Shown here: piece by piece, positions 1-10,093 of the stretch
Layout of the letters: each line of letters starts with the position of its first letter
Numbering within the stretch: position 1 is the first letter of the stretch
Assembly: GCF_964204865.1 (NCBI RefSeq)
Contig: NC_135252.1
Coordinates: forward strand, 19,675,383-19,739,382
Direction: 5' to 3'
From: Styela clava
Lineage: Eukaryota; Chordata; Ascidiacea; Stolidobranchia; Styelidae
Length of the DNA: 64,000 nt
The notes under the pieces: model-generated
What the model was told of the DNA's origin: nothing
Database searches by the model: none
Seen by the model: the letters and a program-made list of their open reading frames with translations, nothing else
Position numbers and translations under genes: made by a program

Positions 1-342
1 ATGAGTTTCTGAAAATGAACTCAGATATGTCGACATCGAATGGCCTGTTTTTTTTTGCCTGTTAAAATTTATAAAACAGTGACTCCAAACCCGATGGCAT
101 CAGTAGCCTAATTAGTAGCACATTTTTAAGCCACTAATTATGGTTATTGATTACCAATTGGAATTCCAGCCTACATTTACGAATGCCGCCAATCATGTTT
201 TGTCGACGTACATTTGAGTCATCTCATTGGCATACTTGACCAGTATAACACATGGAAATTGGTCGCAAGATAGCAAAGTTTATTTTGACGATCGAGTCGG
301 CATTATAGCGCCGTTAGGTTAGGTACTGAGTAGTATAGCGCC

Positions 343-695
343 GTGGGTCGAAGATAAGTAGGTTGAGGGAGGTCGGACAGTGGGTCGAGGGTGGTAAGTT
401 TGAAGCAGATAGTGCAGTGGATTGAGGATATGAAAGTTGAGAGAGATAGGGTAACGAGTCGAGGTTGAGGTTGAAGGGGATAAGAAGGTTGGGGAAAGTA
501 AACTAGTGGGTCGAAGATAGGAAGGTTGAGGGATATAGAGCGGTAGGTCGAGGATAGGAAGGTGAGGGAGGTGGAGCAGTTGGCCAAGGCGAGGGGGACA
601 GGGCAGTGGGTCGAGGATAGGAAAGTGGAGGGAAATAGGGCAGTGGGTCGAGGATAGGAAAGTGGAGGGAGATAGGGCAGTGGGTCGAGGATTTG
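343..695. repeat. Degenerate ~37-bp minisatellite
   Basis: About nine to ten imperfect copies of a ~37-bp purine-rich unit built around GTGGGTCGAGGATAGGAA followed by a GGAGGGAGATAGGGCA-like half. The rightmost copies are most alike and the left ones more diverged. The unit length is not a multiple of three, so the long Pro/Ser/Leu-rich reading frames on the minus strand shift frame between units and are unlikely to be coding. Confidence 0.75.
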
Positions 696-728
696 AGTTG
701 GGATGACTGTATAACAGCACTGGCTCTG

Positions 729-1491
729 AAGTCTAAACCAGAGGTCGGCAAACTTCTGTCGTTCGCGGGCCAAAATTAAAGGTTATTTCGACACCACCGT
801 TGTCAAATTTTATTAGTGACGTTAATGCTTCTTCACAGATACAAAATTAACCAAGTCAGTTTTTGAGCGAACGAATAGCTCGCGGAGCCCTGAGATCAAC
901 GCCCGACAAAGAACTCATCTTCTCACCCTCATCGGATAGAAATACATCACTCAAACCATACATATAAGCGGGATAACAGCGAATAATGTATAAAGATTGG
1001 TTTCACGTGTATTCTTATAAATGATGATTGACGTCCTCAATGTGTTGTTTGTTCCAACGAACAAACGTTCCTTATGTTCTTACCAACAAAAGCTTGAAAG
1101 CAGCGATATTAAAACGCCATCTTACAGCAAAGCATCCAAAATTCATTAAAAAACCAATACATTTTTTCCCGCCTATCAGCGTTTTCATACATAAAATACA
1201 ATTACAGATCAAGGCTAGAGGTAGAAAAATATCTTCGAGTTGCCGTCTCCCAAATTAAACCTCGATTTGATATGTTCTTATAGCTTAAGCTTATAATTTG
1301 CATTAGTCATAATAAACGCTATTATTCACAATTTTATGTGATAAGTTTCATATAATTTGTGCAAGAAAAATGCTAGCGTCGACAATAGTCTAAAAATCGA
1401 TAACTAATTACATGTTAACCAAATGCTTGGGTCGCGAGAAGTTAGAAAAAAAAATTTGGGGTCGCCCTAAAAAGTAGTTGCGGACCCCTGC
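729..1491. mobile_element. Relic hAT-type transposon with BED-finger remnant
   Basis: Both ends carry hAT-style termini: a left CAGAGGTCGGCAAAC-like end and a right end whose reverse complement reads CAGGGGTCCGCAACT. The flanking 8-mers match only partly. Inside, a 76-codon plus-strand frame (1028-1258) resembles the C-terminal half of a BED zinc finger from ZBED/hAT transposases: a degenerate CC pair, then KSLKAAILKRHLTAKHPKF and KKPIHFF. The rest of the transposase is missing, so this is an internally deleted, non-autonomous copy. The family assignment is from memory of BED/hAT proteins. Confidence 0.6.
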
Positions 1492-1598
1492 CCTAGATAT
1501 GTCACTGAATTTACCCATGCATTATGCTTCCTCTGTTAGCGAATATGGTTACCGCGCAAAAGTACCGGTGGCTGGGTAAATACTATTTATACAGTAGT

Positions 1599-1674
1599 GA
1601 ACTTACTGTTATTATTATTCCATTGAATATACGACAATAGCGGAGAAGGCGTTCCGTTGCCGATACCAAGTTCA
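1599..1674 (-). pseudogene. Duplicated, probably decayed copy of a coding exon
   Basis: This 76-bp stretch matches 1797-1872 (exon 9 of the unrecognised minus-strand gene) at a constant offset of 198 bp without indels and at high identity. It includes the 3' end encoding a run of Asn and the identical GTAAGT donor. The copy lacks a compatible acceptor: reading it in the phase needed after the preceding exons gives an early stop. It therefore looks like a tandem exon duplication of which one copy is dead, rather than a functional mutually exclusive exon. Confidence 0.5.
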
Positions 1675-1804
1675 CAATATTTTGGCTAAGAATTGGTTTG
1701 AAAATTAGCAAATTGGGTTCTCGCGGAAATGTAACGGTCCCGGTGAAGATGGGGCCATCAACATTCATTCACATTATGATAAAAATATACAACTCTGAAC
1801 TTAC

Positions 1805-4800
1805 TGTTATTATTGTTCCATTGCATTTGCGACATTAACGGTGGAGGCGTTCCATTGCCGATACCAAGTTCACGAAACTTCGCTTGAATCATCTGTTCTT
1901 GTGTGGTGGTCATGTTACTTGAAAAATTAAATAGAATTTAATTTATGCGGTCCCCAATTCCGTTTTATCTCTCTCTATATATTAAGACTTATTTTAACTT
2001 CTTATGTCCCTTTAAAACAGTGATTCTCAAACAATGGACGATTTGATCTTGCCCGCTCTATTTTCAATATCTATGCAATACTTTATTTTGGATACGGATT
2101 CATTTTTACGTTCCATATATACGTATTTGCAACATGTTTTTTGAATAAAACATACTTTCGACTTACTATCTGTTATATTTATAGCTTATTGTTAGCTAGT
2201 TTTTCTTGAGGTCGGTCGCGAGACTTGGCAGATTTTAAAAGAGTACTCGGCTTGAAAAGTTTTGAGTACCACTGCTTTAAATAAATTCAATATAACGACA
2301 GATTATGGATACGAAAAGTGGATAACAGTTATGAAACAATGAAGAACGACATTTCTGGACATCATTGGTCGGTTAAGGTGTCCTCCGCCATGAAAATCTG
2401 AAACTGGTTAGGGTATATCAGATATATCAAAAAAGAGATGAAAACCGGTAAGACTATTTGATCACACGGTTAACCACGGTTTCTCGTGTGGTTACCATTC
2501 CATGTCGGATAGGAGAATAGTTGGCACTTCAAAAGTGTTTGTACCAATTTGGAGGTAACCAATTTTGTTTGCCTACTTTACATTAAGTTATATAAGGAAA
2601 ATCGGAATTTTTCGGATCAATCGGATCAATTTCCAGAAACTTACAAGAAAGATAGTATTCATCTCGGACATGATCGATAAAAAAAATTAGGATCATTTTA
2701 TTTGGACTCAACCACAAATGGTAGAATATATAACAGATGCAATAACAGATTTTTTTCCTTATGCCGTCAGCTTTGCGCGGTGGCAGTAACCAATGAGGTT
2801 TATCCGAGGTGCGATTATTGCTAGTTGAAAACTATTAGCAATACCCCGCCGCGGTGACGCAAAAACGTCGCTTGTGGCAATTTCTGATGGGTCCTGTGGA
2901 ACTTAAATCTATTGTCCTAAGCCAAAGCAGAGTAGTCGAAATGCAACTCTATTTTGATCAAGAATTATCACACATCCATTTCGTTACAAACGAAATTACG
3001 AAGTTATTAGAACAGACGGACTTACTTCTGGATGGCAGACATCATAACGGCGGCTTGTTCATTGGTTAGCTGGTGTGGGTGTGTCTCAGGTGTGGAATGA
3101 TAAACCATTGGTGACGTCATGTTAGTCTGATACATTCCAAATACTGACGAAGGATCTGCATAAGAATTGTAAGAAGTTAATCAGTTATCGATTTGGCGAT
3201 TATATTTTATTTAATGCAGCAACGAATAAACCCAATTTTGACATCATTTGCGAAACACATTGATTTCAGAATCAAATGATATACCGCAGGATGGTCCATA
3301 CCCTGGCACGCGGCGCAGAACAATTTTACCATACACTACTAAACCATTGGAAGATATTTGTATTTATTGGAAGAATATGTTTTAACTGAGGATGGAATCC
3401 CGAGATTTAAACGCCTTACCTAATCCCGATGTCGAGAATAATATTTAATAACATTTTTAAACTCGCAGTAATTTGATCAGTTTTGGAGTTTCCCGACTGC
3501 GACCCGCAGGACATATTCAAAATATTTTGCGGCTCTTCAATCTCGCAACCTAGGATCACCCCGATATACAGTAATGCACTAAATCGGGCGAATATTATTT
3601 AAAAATATTGACAAACTAATTAGCATTCATTAGTTACGCGGTCTTACCTGATTCAGAATTTCCTCCGCCGTTCCAGCCGTTCTTTTGCGAAAAGTTTCCG
3701 AGTGCGCTCTGATTGGCTTGATCAAGACTCTGCCTGTAGTAAATATAACGGGAAATTAAAATTTTGAGGTTTAAGTAATGAGTAAATACGAAACGAGAAT
3801 ATCGGTCGGAGACCAAAGACTTATCGATCGAAACTGCGGTTTCAAACAAATGTGTGAATCCAGGCCCAATCAGTTATCTATTTCTAAACCAAACTCGAAC
3901 AGCTAACTGGACGAGAGATCATGTGATTCGCAGTATGTTGGGGCCGATTTGAAAACTTTTCTTTTTCCTATGAAATATTCGGAAATCCTGTCTTTTACCT
4001 GTATTTTAGAAACTCCTCCGCGAACATACAGTTTTGTTGAAGCGGCATGCCGTTTCCAGTCATTTGCTGTCTTAATTGTGCTTGTGCCATGTAGTCGTCC
4101 AATCCATCTGTGATGTTTACAAGAAAGTACAATATAAACTTGATATTACATTAGTAAAACTATTGCTATTCTAGAACAGAGGTGGGCAAGGATTTTGGAC
4201 CCGGGGTCATGAAATTTGCCCATCTAGATATGCGGGCCATGTAAGAGTGATGTAAAAGTTACATTTTATGAACAACATTTACAGTGATATCAAAAGCAAA
4301 CGTGAAAAACATAAGCCTCGTGCCGAAATGAATTTAATTGAAAATTCAACGAATTCCTTGAGTTATTTTTAGCTAAAACATCAAATTTTGGTTTTAGTTT
4401 GGTTGTGGCAGCATCAGGCAGGCCAGATTGTAATACCCAACGGGCCGGATTTAGCTTGCGGGCTGTAGTTTGCCTATGTCAGTTCTAGAATAAAAAATCC
4501 CCAAAAATCTTCAAGTAAACTACCTGCAGCCAACGCTATCAGTTTGCGAAACGTCTCGCCATCAAGAGGGCTGCTGTTGTTGCTCGGTTGTGGAATATCT
4601 GCACCTGGAAGAAGAGCAAATTGTCAATAAAATATGTCAGCTATACAGCAGTAATGTGAAATAACGCGACGATTATTGTTTTTTTTCACGCTTGGAATAG
4701 ACAAATTCTAATACAAGTAATATACCTGAAATAATAAGAAGACGTACAACATCACTAAAAATACGCCACTCGTGGACCGTGGCTACCACGCATTGCATGA

Positions 4801-7800
4801 ATTCGTATGACAAAGATTCGCAACATTTGAAATTACTTGGATATTCTGCTAAAAGAAGCTGCATCTTGTTTTCTATTCATAGTTTTTTAATAAGGTCATC
4901 GGGGAAGCATAATAATAAGATAACAAAGAACGAAATATAATGAATAAAAAGTTTTCCAGCAACTGCGACCCATACTTTTCACTTGTGCTGACTTGCATTG
5001 TGATCAGAAATTGCTGCTTTACTTATGAATTCCAGATTAGTGTCACATTTACAAAAGCTGCATTGCGCAAAACACTGGCCCTTTAAGTTTCGTTTGATGC
5101 ACCCGAATTCTTTCTCATAATCACCACAGTAAATGTTTTTGCGTTTACTTATTTTCTCCCTTATGAAGTTATCTAAACTAAATTTAAAGTTATAATTAAC
5201 CGGTATATTTGTGTTTTGTTTAAAGCACTGATTCTCGACTGGTTATAGAGTCGAGATTGACACGCGCTTAAATGCTTGGGGAAAAGACAGTCGCTCAGAA
5301 CGTCAGAAAACGGAATCAGTAGGCTAGTGCTACACCTCTCAAATAATTCTACTAGTCAACTGCAAACATCTCATTCACTAACTGAATTTTAATTCAAGTT
5401 ACACCAACTAATCTTTGTCGATAAGCTGTAGTTTTATCATTATGACAATTAATTTGCTGTTATTACGTCATATATGCGCGTAGCAATGAATGCGGTTCTA
5501 CTATCATTTCTAGTAAATCAATCATTCATATTGACCAATCTAAGTGCCCGTAATAAGAACATATAACTCTAAAATAAAACAAAAGGACAATAAGGACACA
5601 TGTCAAAAATAACGACATTTCTTAGAAATAAAGACATGACCTTCGGAATAAGTACAAATCTTAGAAATAAGGACGTTATGGCAGCCCTGCTTATAGCAGT
5701 GGTTTTAAACCACCGGTCCTCGGCAACCTTCCTGTCGGTCCGGCGAATATATTCCAATATCATATCTGAATTGCAAAATGCAAGACATTGATGGTCTGCC
5801 AATTTATTTTGTGAGTTTTAACTCCTATAGATGCGTGAATCAAACTTGGTTGGAGGTCCTACGCCCATTTCGAGCACTGAACGGCTGGATGTTTCGTTAA
5901 GTCCAATGAATTTCATTAGATTTGCGTTCAACACGTATGATATCAAAAAGACAGCAGTAAATTTATCATTAAACTCAATTGTCCAATTTTGAATTGAATA
6001 CTTTTGTAGTAATGGAAATTGTGAGACGCATTTTTGATTACTGCAATTATATACTAAAACTATACTATACTAAAGACATATTGACAATTAAAGTCTTTAA
6101 ATCACAAGGAAATCGATAATCGGGGAAACATCCATTACATCAGATTAATTATGTATTGTGTTTTCGACAATTTATGTTGATTTTGAAGGTTCACCGGTTC
6201 GCAAACTAAAAAGAGTTAAGAACCACTGCCGTATACTAAGTAACTGCTACTTACTCAAACCCGATGTTGTATCAACGTTCGTCATTGGTCTTTCAAAACC
6301 TGGGTATTCTTTTGTATGGAGGTCTAATATTGACGCATCTGGGAAATTCGGCAACAAAGTACTTGTACCCAAACGATTGAAACCCTCCGCGGATCCGTTT
6401 TGAAACCCTAAGGCAGCCATGTCGGACGGTAAACTTCCATTTCTCGCCATCGGTGATTTCATGTTCGCGTTTTGGTATTGAGAACTTGACGAACATTTTG
6501 TCGGTGAAGAATAATTCATAGACTTGGTTGGTGATAGCAATAGGTCGTTCGTGTTTGCGCCTATGTTACTATACGAAGTCAAATCTGAAGCATTTCTTCG
6601 CAGTTGACCTAAGTAACCATCTCCACACGCAAAAGCGTCTTGCGAGGTTGGCTTAGGTGACTTCAAAGTTGTAAGCTTCTGAAATACGGATGTATGCGTA
6701 ATAACCATTAGTTACCAATAGAGAAAAGGAATTGACAATAAAAAAAAGAAGGAAAAAGTAAATTACACTAATACTTCGGCTGCTACAGAAGTATGTATAC
6801 CAATATAGCGGTAACTAATTTTGTTCGCCTACTTTACATAAAGTTGTGAAAGGGACTGAAACCTATGGACAGGGGGTATGTTCACTTGGCTAACACAGAC
6901 AGTCCTCTAACTCGTAATAGAACTGAAATAAGGAAAATCGGAATAAAATTATAGCCTAACCCTAACCTGGTACACATACTTCGGGAGTACCATATTTGGT
7001 GCTAATTGCCCATAAGAAAAAATTAATCATTAGCGCATATTTAGAATAAAAATACGGTAGCTTTGCGATGTGTTTCAAAAAACAGTTTGCCCAAAAGACA
7101 CTATTTCATATATAAATCGAGTCTTATAAATAAGATTAAAGTACGTCAAAATTATTTTCTAAAATGCCGAAAAGGTTGAATGAAAAGAGGACGGAATTGA
7201 AATAAAAATTATTACAAAATCATACCCCAGTGACACAAAACAACTTCTATTATCTTATTTTTTCAACAACAATATTTCGTGATCAAACCTCTTGATTTAT
7301 GTTTCTATTTGCAGAATAACTGTGGGCTGGAGGAGGCTTCTGTGACTTTGTGACTGGATTTCTCCAACAAAATTGTTGTGAAGAATCATTTCTGAAATGC
7401 AAAGTTGGTTTCCTGGAAATCGTACGTAAGTAGTAACGACAGTATAATATTAGAAATTTATAAATTAATAATAAACTAATCAAGTATTTTAATATTTAAA
7501 AAATTAGAACGATTGGAAGGAAGACATGTAGCCTATATGTGAAACTCGCGCCTGTCGGCCTAAGTCTATTCAAACACAAAGCTTTGACCAAGCTTCTTTC
7601 TACAGCAGCTTGGTTTGAGCTGCGCCAATTAGACGCGCCTAGGTTCAGAAACCTGAGATGTAGAACAGCATAATTTAAAAACAACGTACATCATGAATTT
7701 TTTTTCGTTTTCGGAATATAGTTTCAAATATACGAACTTAATCTCAGTGACATTTCATACGTCATTTATTCGCTTATACCCAGTCGTTCATGAACTGCAT

Positions 7801-8514
7801 TCTTTACTCGCCGTCTTTACCGCATATTATGTAATTAACAAAAGACTATATTCTCACTTTAGATTTTCAAAATCATATTTTTAAGTCAATAACCTTGTTT
7901 TTGTAGGACTTTCCGATGTTTCTCCCAAAATACTTGCTACGAGGTCTTGGAGGTCACTTTTGTCAGGATTACTGTTACTAAACGGACATGAATAACAATT
8001 ATTTCAAATGATTAGATTGACATTTATACAAAAAGATCAAATTTTGGCGTTTTATAGCAGTAATATCACAGCAAAAGCGAAATCATGAAATCGTTCGGAA
8101 AGAGCTGTAAATGCTTCCCTAATATTGCCTGGTAGAGTGTCTGAAGTAAACGCATATACGTTACCAATTACCGCATTGTTCTGGCAAACCTGAATTTAAA
8201 GTTTTAGAAACTTTCCTGATTTTCTGTCCCGTTTTTTTGATCATGGTGGCATTCTAAGTAAATTATCTATCTTATCTATTGAACTCAACACTCAAGATTT
8301 GAAACTGTTTTATGTGGTTATGAATACGATACTGACAAATAAGACCCCGAAAACAAAACAGTTTGTTTTGTAGTTTTGAACATGATGAAAAAAAATATCA
8401 AAAAATAACCATATCTTACCCAGATTGGACATCATTTGGAGTTTCATCTGTTGCAGTCGACCATCGAGAATAGCCTGGTGCCGCATCCATATTGAATTCT
8501 GCCGTTCAGTAAAT
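1805..8514 (-). CDS. Unrecognised Ser/Asn/Gln-rich protein, nine internal exons (partial gene)
   Basis: Nine exons can be linked by AG/GT borders and matching phases (5' to 3' on the minus strand): 8514-8420, 8189-8165 (a 25-nt micro-exon), 7971-7894, 7391-7289, 6678-6255, 4604-4524, 4107-3999, 3733-3648 and 1897-1805. The joined product is open, about 365 residues. It begins with RFTERQNSIWMRHQAILDGR, then PEQCGN, then an acidic short motif DLQDLVASILGE, a central Ser/Thr/Asn/Pro-rich part (LLSPTKSMNYSSPTK), a helical LDGETFRKLIALAADGLDDY stretch and a C-terminal Gln/Asn-rich part ending in WNNNN. No enzyme domain is visible. It looks like a disordered regulatory or RNA-associated protein. 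The DLxxLVxxILxE motif faintly recalls one near the N-terminus of MEIOC, which is only a hint. Neither the start codon exon nor the stop codon was found, so the gene extends upstream of 8514 and downstream of 1805, perhaps off the left edge. The last acceptor (1897) has a weak pyrimidine tract. Confidence 0.6.
2018..2274. mobile_element. hAT-like MITE with near-perfect 8-bp target duplication
   Basis: A 257-bp element opening with CAGTGATTCTCAAAC and closing with the inverted counterpart GTTTTGAGTACCACTG. The flanks are CTTTAAAA (2010-2017) and CTTTAAAT (2275-2282), 7 of 8 identical, as hAT insertions leave. No coding capacity. Confidence 0.7.
2521..2610 (-). mobile_element. Fragment of the ~200-bp GAAGTATGTGTACC element family
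   Basis: Contains the family's diagnostic left half (TTTGTACCAATTTGGAGG, then a TTTTGTTTGCCTACTTTACA-like stretch, then AAGGAAAATCGGAA), with the middle deleted. Full copies lie at 17754-17969 and 20675-20910. Confidence 0.5.
2769..2905 (+). ncRNA. U4 spliceosomal RNA-like sequence (probable pseudogene)
   Basis: The first ~100 bases follow metazoan U4 snRNA closely: AGCTTTGCGC, GGCAGTA, CCAATGAGGTTTATCCGAGG, GCGATTATTGCTA, TTGAAAACT and AATACCCCGCCG, in order and at about the right spacing. These cover the U6-pairing stem II strand, the K-turn 5' stem-loop and the stem I strand. Two things are off. About six bases between GGCAGTA and CCAATGAGG are missing, removing one strand of the lower 5' stem-loop. 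The Sm-site region reads GGCAATTTCTGATGG rather than a clean AATTTTTG, and the last hairpin is poor. It sits inside an intron region of the opposite-strand gene. The family call is firm. Whether it is expressed is doubtful; a snRNA pseudogene is the simplest reading. Confidence 0.75.
4177..4482. mobile_element. hAT-like MITE with exact 8-bp target duplication
   Basis: A 306-bp element starting CAGAGGTGGGCAAGG and ending TTTGCCTATGTCAG, flanked by a perfect 8-bp repeat TTCTAGAA (4169-4176 and 4483-4490). Subterminal GGGCC-rich words (GCGGGCC, CGGGCCGGAT) are typical of small hAT elements. It lies in an intron of the minus-strand gene. Confidence 0.85.
5698..6229. mobile_element. Possible hAT-like element
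   Basis: Inverted ends CAGTGGTTTTAAACC (left) and, reverse-complemented, CAGTGGTTCTTAAC (right) enclose 532 bp with no convincing coding sequence. The flanking 8-mers agree only weakly, so the borders are tentative. Short reading frames on both strands inside it show no family resemblance. Confidence 0.4.
6788..6982 (-). mobile_element. Inverted-repeat MITE, GAAGTATGTGTACC family
   Basis: A 195-bp copy bounded by GAAGTATGTATACC and the inverted GGTACACATACTTC. The interior has the family's shared words (GCCTACTTTACATAAAGTTG, TCACTTGGCTAACACAGACA, CTAACCCTAACC) in minus orientation relative to the copy at 17754-17969. Confidence 0.7.
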
Positions 8515-9235
8515 CTGCAACAAAGGCTTAATACTTGACCGTCGTTCACAATACGTTGGACAATATATGCCAGTATAGTTCATATAAATTTATCGCTGAT
8601 TTTTCATAAGTGCTAATTAATAATTGATAAAGTCCGACCAGTGAATATTATAAAACGATAATTACGACTTTAGCTAAAGTTTGCTAATCTCATACCGCGT
8701 ATTTATTTTATATTTACACTAGTAGTGTAATTGTCAGTCTTGGCTTTACTTGCAGTCACTGTACCGGACTCTGAATTTACCCGTTCACGGGCAAAGTCTA
8801 CTAGGGTATCCCGCGAAGTTTATGGCGGTCTGCAAGAATTGAATAAATCGAGGTTTATAAGCTTATGCAAATATATTATAAACTTGGTTTTACTATCCGT
8901 AACAAGTTAGGCAGTAGGCCTGCTGCTGTTTCGACAGTTGGTAGCCTACTGCTTTGATGGAATTAAAAAAAAATACAGCTAACGTTACCAGTACTTTACT
9001 ACAGTACTACAGTTTGATTTTCACTATAAGACAGAGTTATATCTCACCGTAAATATAGGAAGTATCCAAGTTGCGTGAACGCATATCCACACAATCTCTT
9101 TTCAAGTTGACGAACAGAAACAGAAAACAAAAATAATTAAAACTAACTTTGAATTGAAAGTCCCAAGCGCGCGCTGACGTCTGCAGTTGTTTAACGCGGT
9201 TCAACGGGTCGAGTTCATTGAGGTGGTCGAGTTCA

Positions 9236-10081
9236 AGGGCCGGCAACCAACTTGCCTAATGTTAAACAGGTTCATGGACCCCATCTTGTGCCATATTGGG
9301 AAAACGCGAAACAATGGAGTCTTATGGGAAATTTTTGTCGTGTTGTTGTATCGAATCCAATGAGTCAGCTGTTATAAGGGCTAGAATAAAGCCGAAGGGT
9401 GGATTTTGAACTTCAAGCTATATGCTACCTAAATATATAACGCAATTCAAAAAAAAAAACTATCTAATGCGTTAAATTTGGCCACAAACACAACGTAGAA
9501 CCATTTTTGGTCATCTTTTTGGAAACTTTTATAGTGATACGCCGATTTGACGGAGTATAATGCCACCGCAACAATCCTACAACGTCATTTGGTCTTCTAG
9601 CGCAGCTCGGAGCTGAGCAGGCGGGCATTATGGAGCTTGACAGGCGAGAAAATGTTGACCCGAAAATAGAAACGGCCATTGAAGCGAATTTGAGTCCCGA
9701 GGTAATTTCGACGAATAACTACAACTGTCCATCTGTGACATCACAAAGAACGCCATTGTCAAATGGTCAATTATGACGAGAGAATGGTCAACTTACTTCG
9801 GAAGCAACTCGAAACCGGCATACTTGTATTTAAAGACAATTTAATGTACTATAAATGCAATTTGGCAAACATGAAAGTATATCACCATGTTCGCCTAAGC
9901 TTCTACTTCAAAACGCGACCTTCAAAATCTTTCTATCTAAAATATTAATGAAAATAATAGATATGTTTCAATAATTGTGTGAAAACTTCCCATAAGGCGC
10001 CGTGTTATATGACCGAGAACAATTGGTACAAGATGGCGTCCATTGTCTGAGCGTTGCCTCGCTTGTATTATATATACGCTT
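9236..10081 (+). mobile_element. ~850-bp non-autonomous DNA transposon, copy 1 (MULE-like)
   Basis: This 846-bp block is matched over its whole length, in opposite orientation, by 59226-60075. It is flanked by a perfect 12-bp direct repeat TGGTCGAGTTCA (9224-9235 and 10082-10093). Inside each end lies a ~65-bp imperfect inverted repeat (near 9273-9336 and 9981-10045) sharing the CCATCTTGTGCC-like and CTTATGGGAA-like words. There is no credible transposase frame, so it would need help in trans. The long target duplication suggests a Mutator-like mechanism; that assignment is inference. Confidence 0.75.
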
Positions 10082-10093
10082 TGGTCGAGTTCA

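Noticed and set aside
303-773. Long Pro/Ser/Leu-rich reading frames on the minus strand
   Set aside because: They are translations of a ~37-bp minisatellite whose unit is not a multiple of three; similar peptides appear in several frames, as expected for repeat DNA without coding selection.
2854-3069. 71-codon plus-strand frame
   Set aside because: It starts inside the U4-like sequence and has no domain, splice partners or initiation context.
6293-6496. Second minus-strand frame over the large exon of the unrecognised gene
   Set aside because: Shadow of the exon 6678-6255 frame, which alone has matching phases at both ends.
9037-9246. Possible 5' exons of the minus-strand gene (LDHLNELDPLNRVKQL; RSRNLDTSYIYG)
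   Set aside because: Joining them needs an intron of only about 50 bases or gives phases that do not fit the exon at 8514-8420, and the first segment overlaps the target repeat of the copy-1 transposon.
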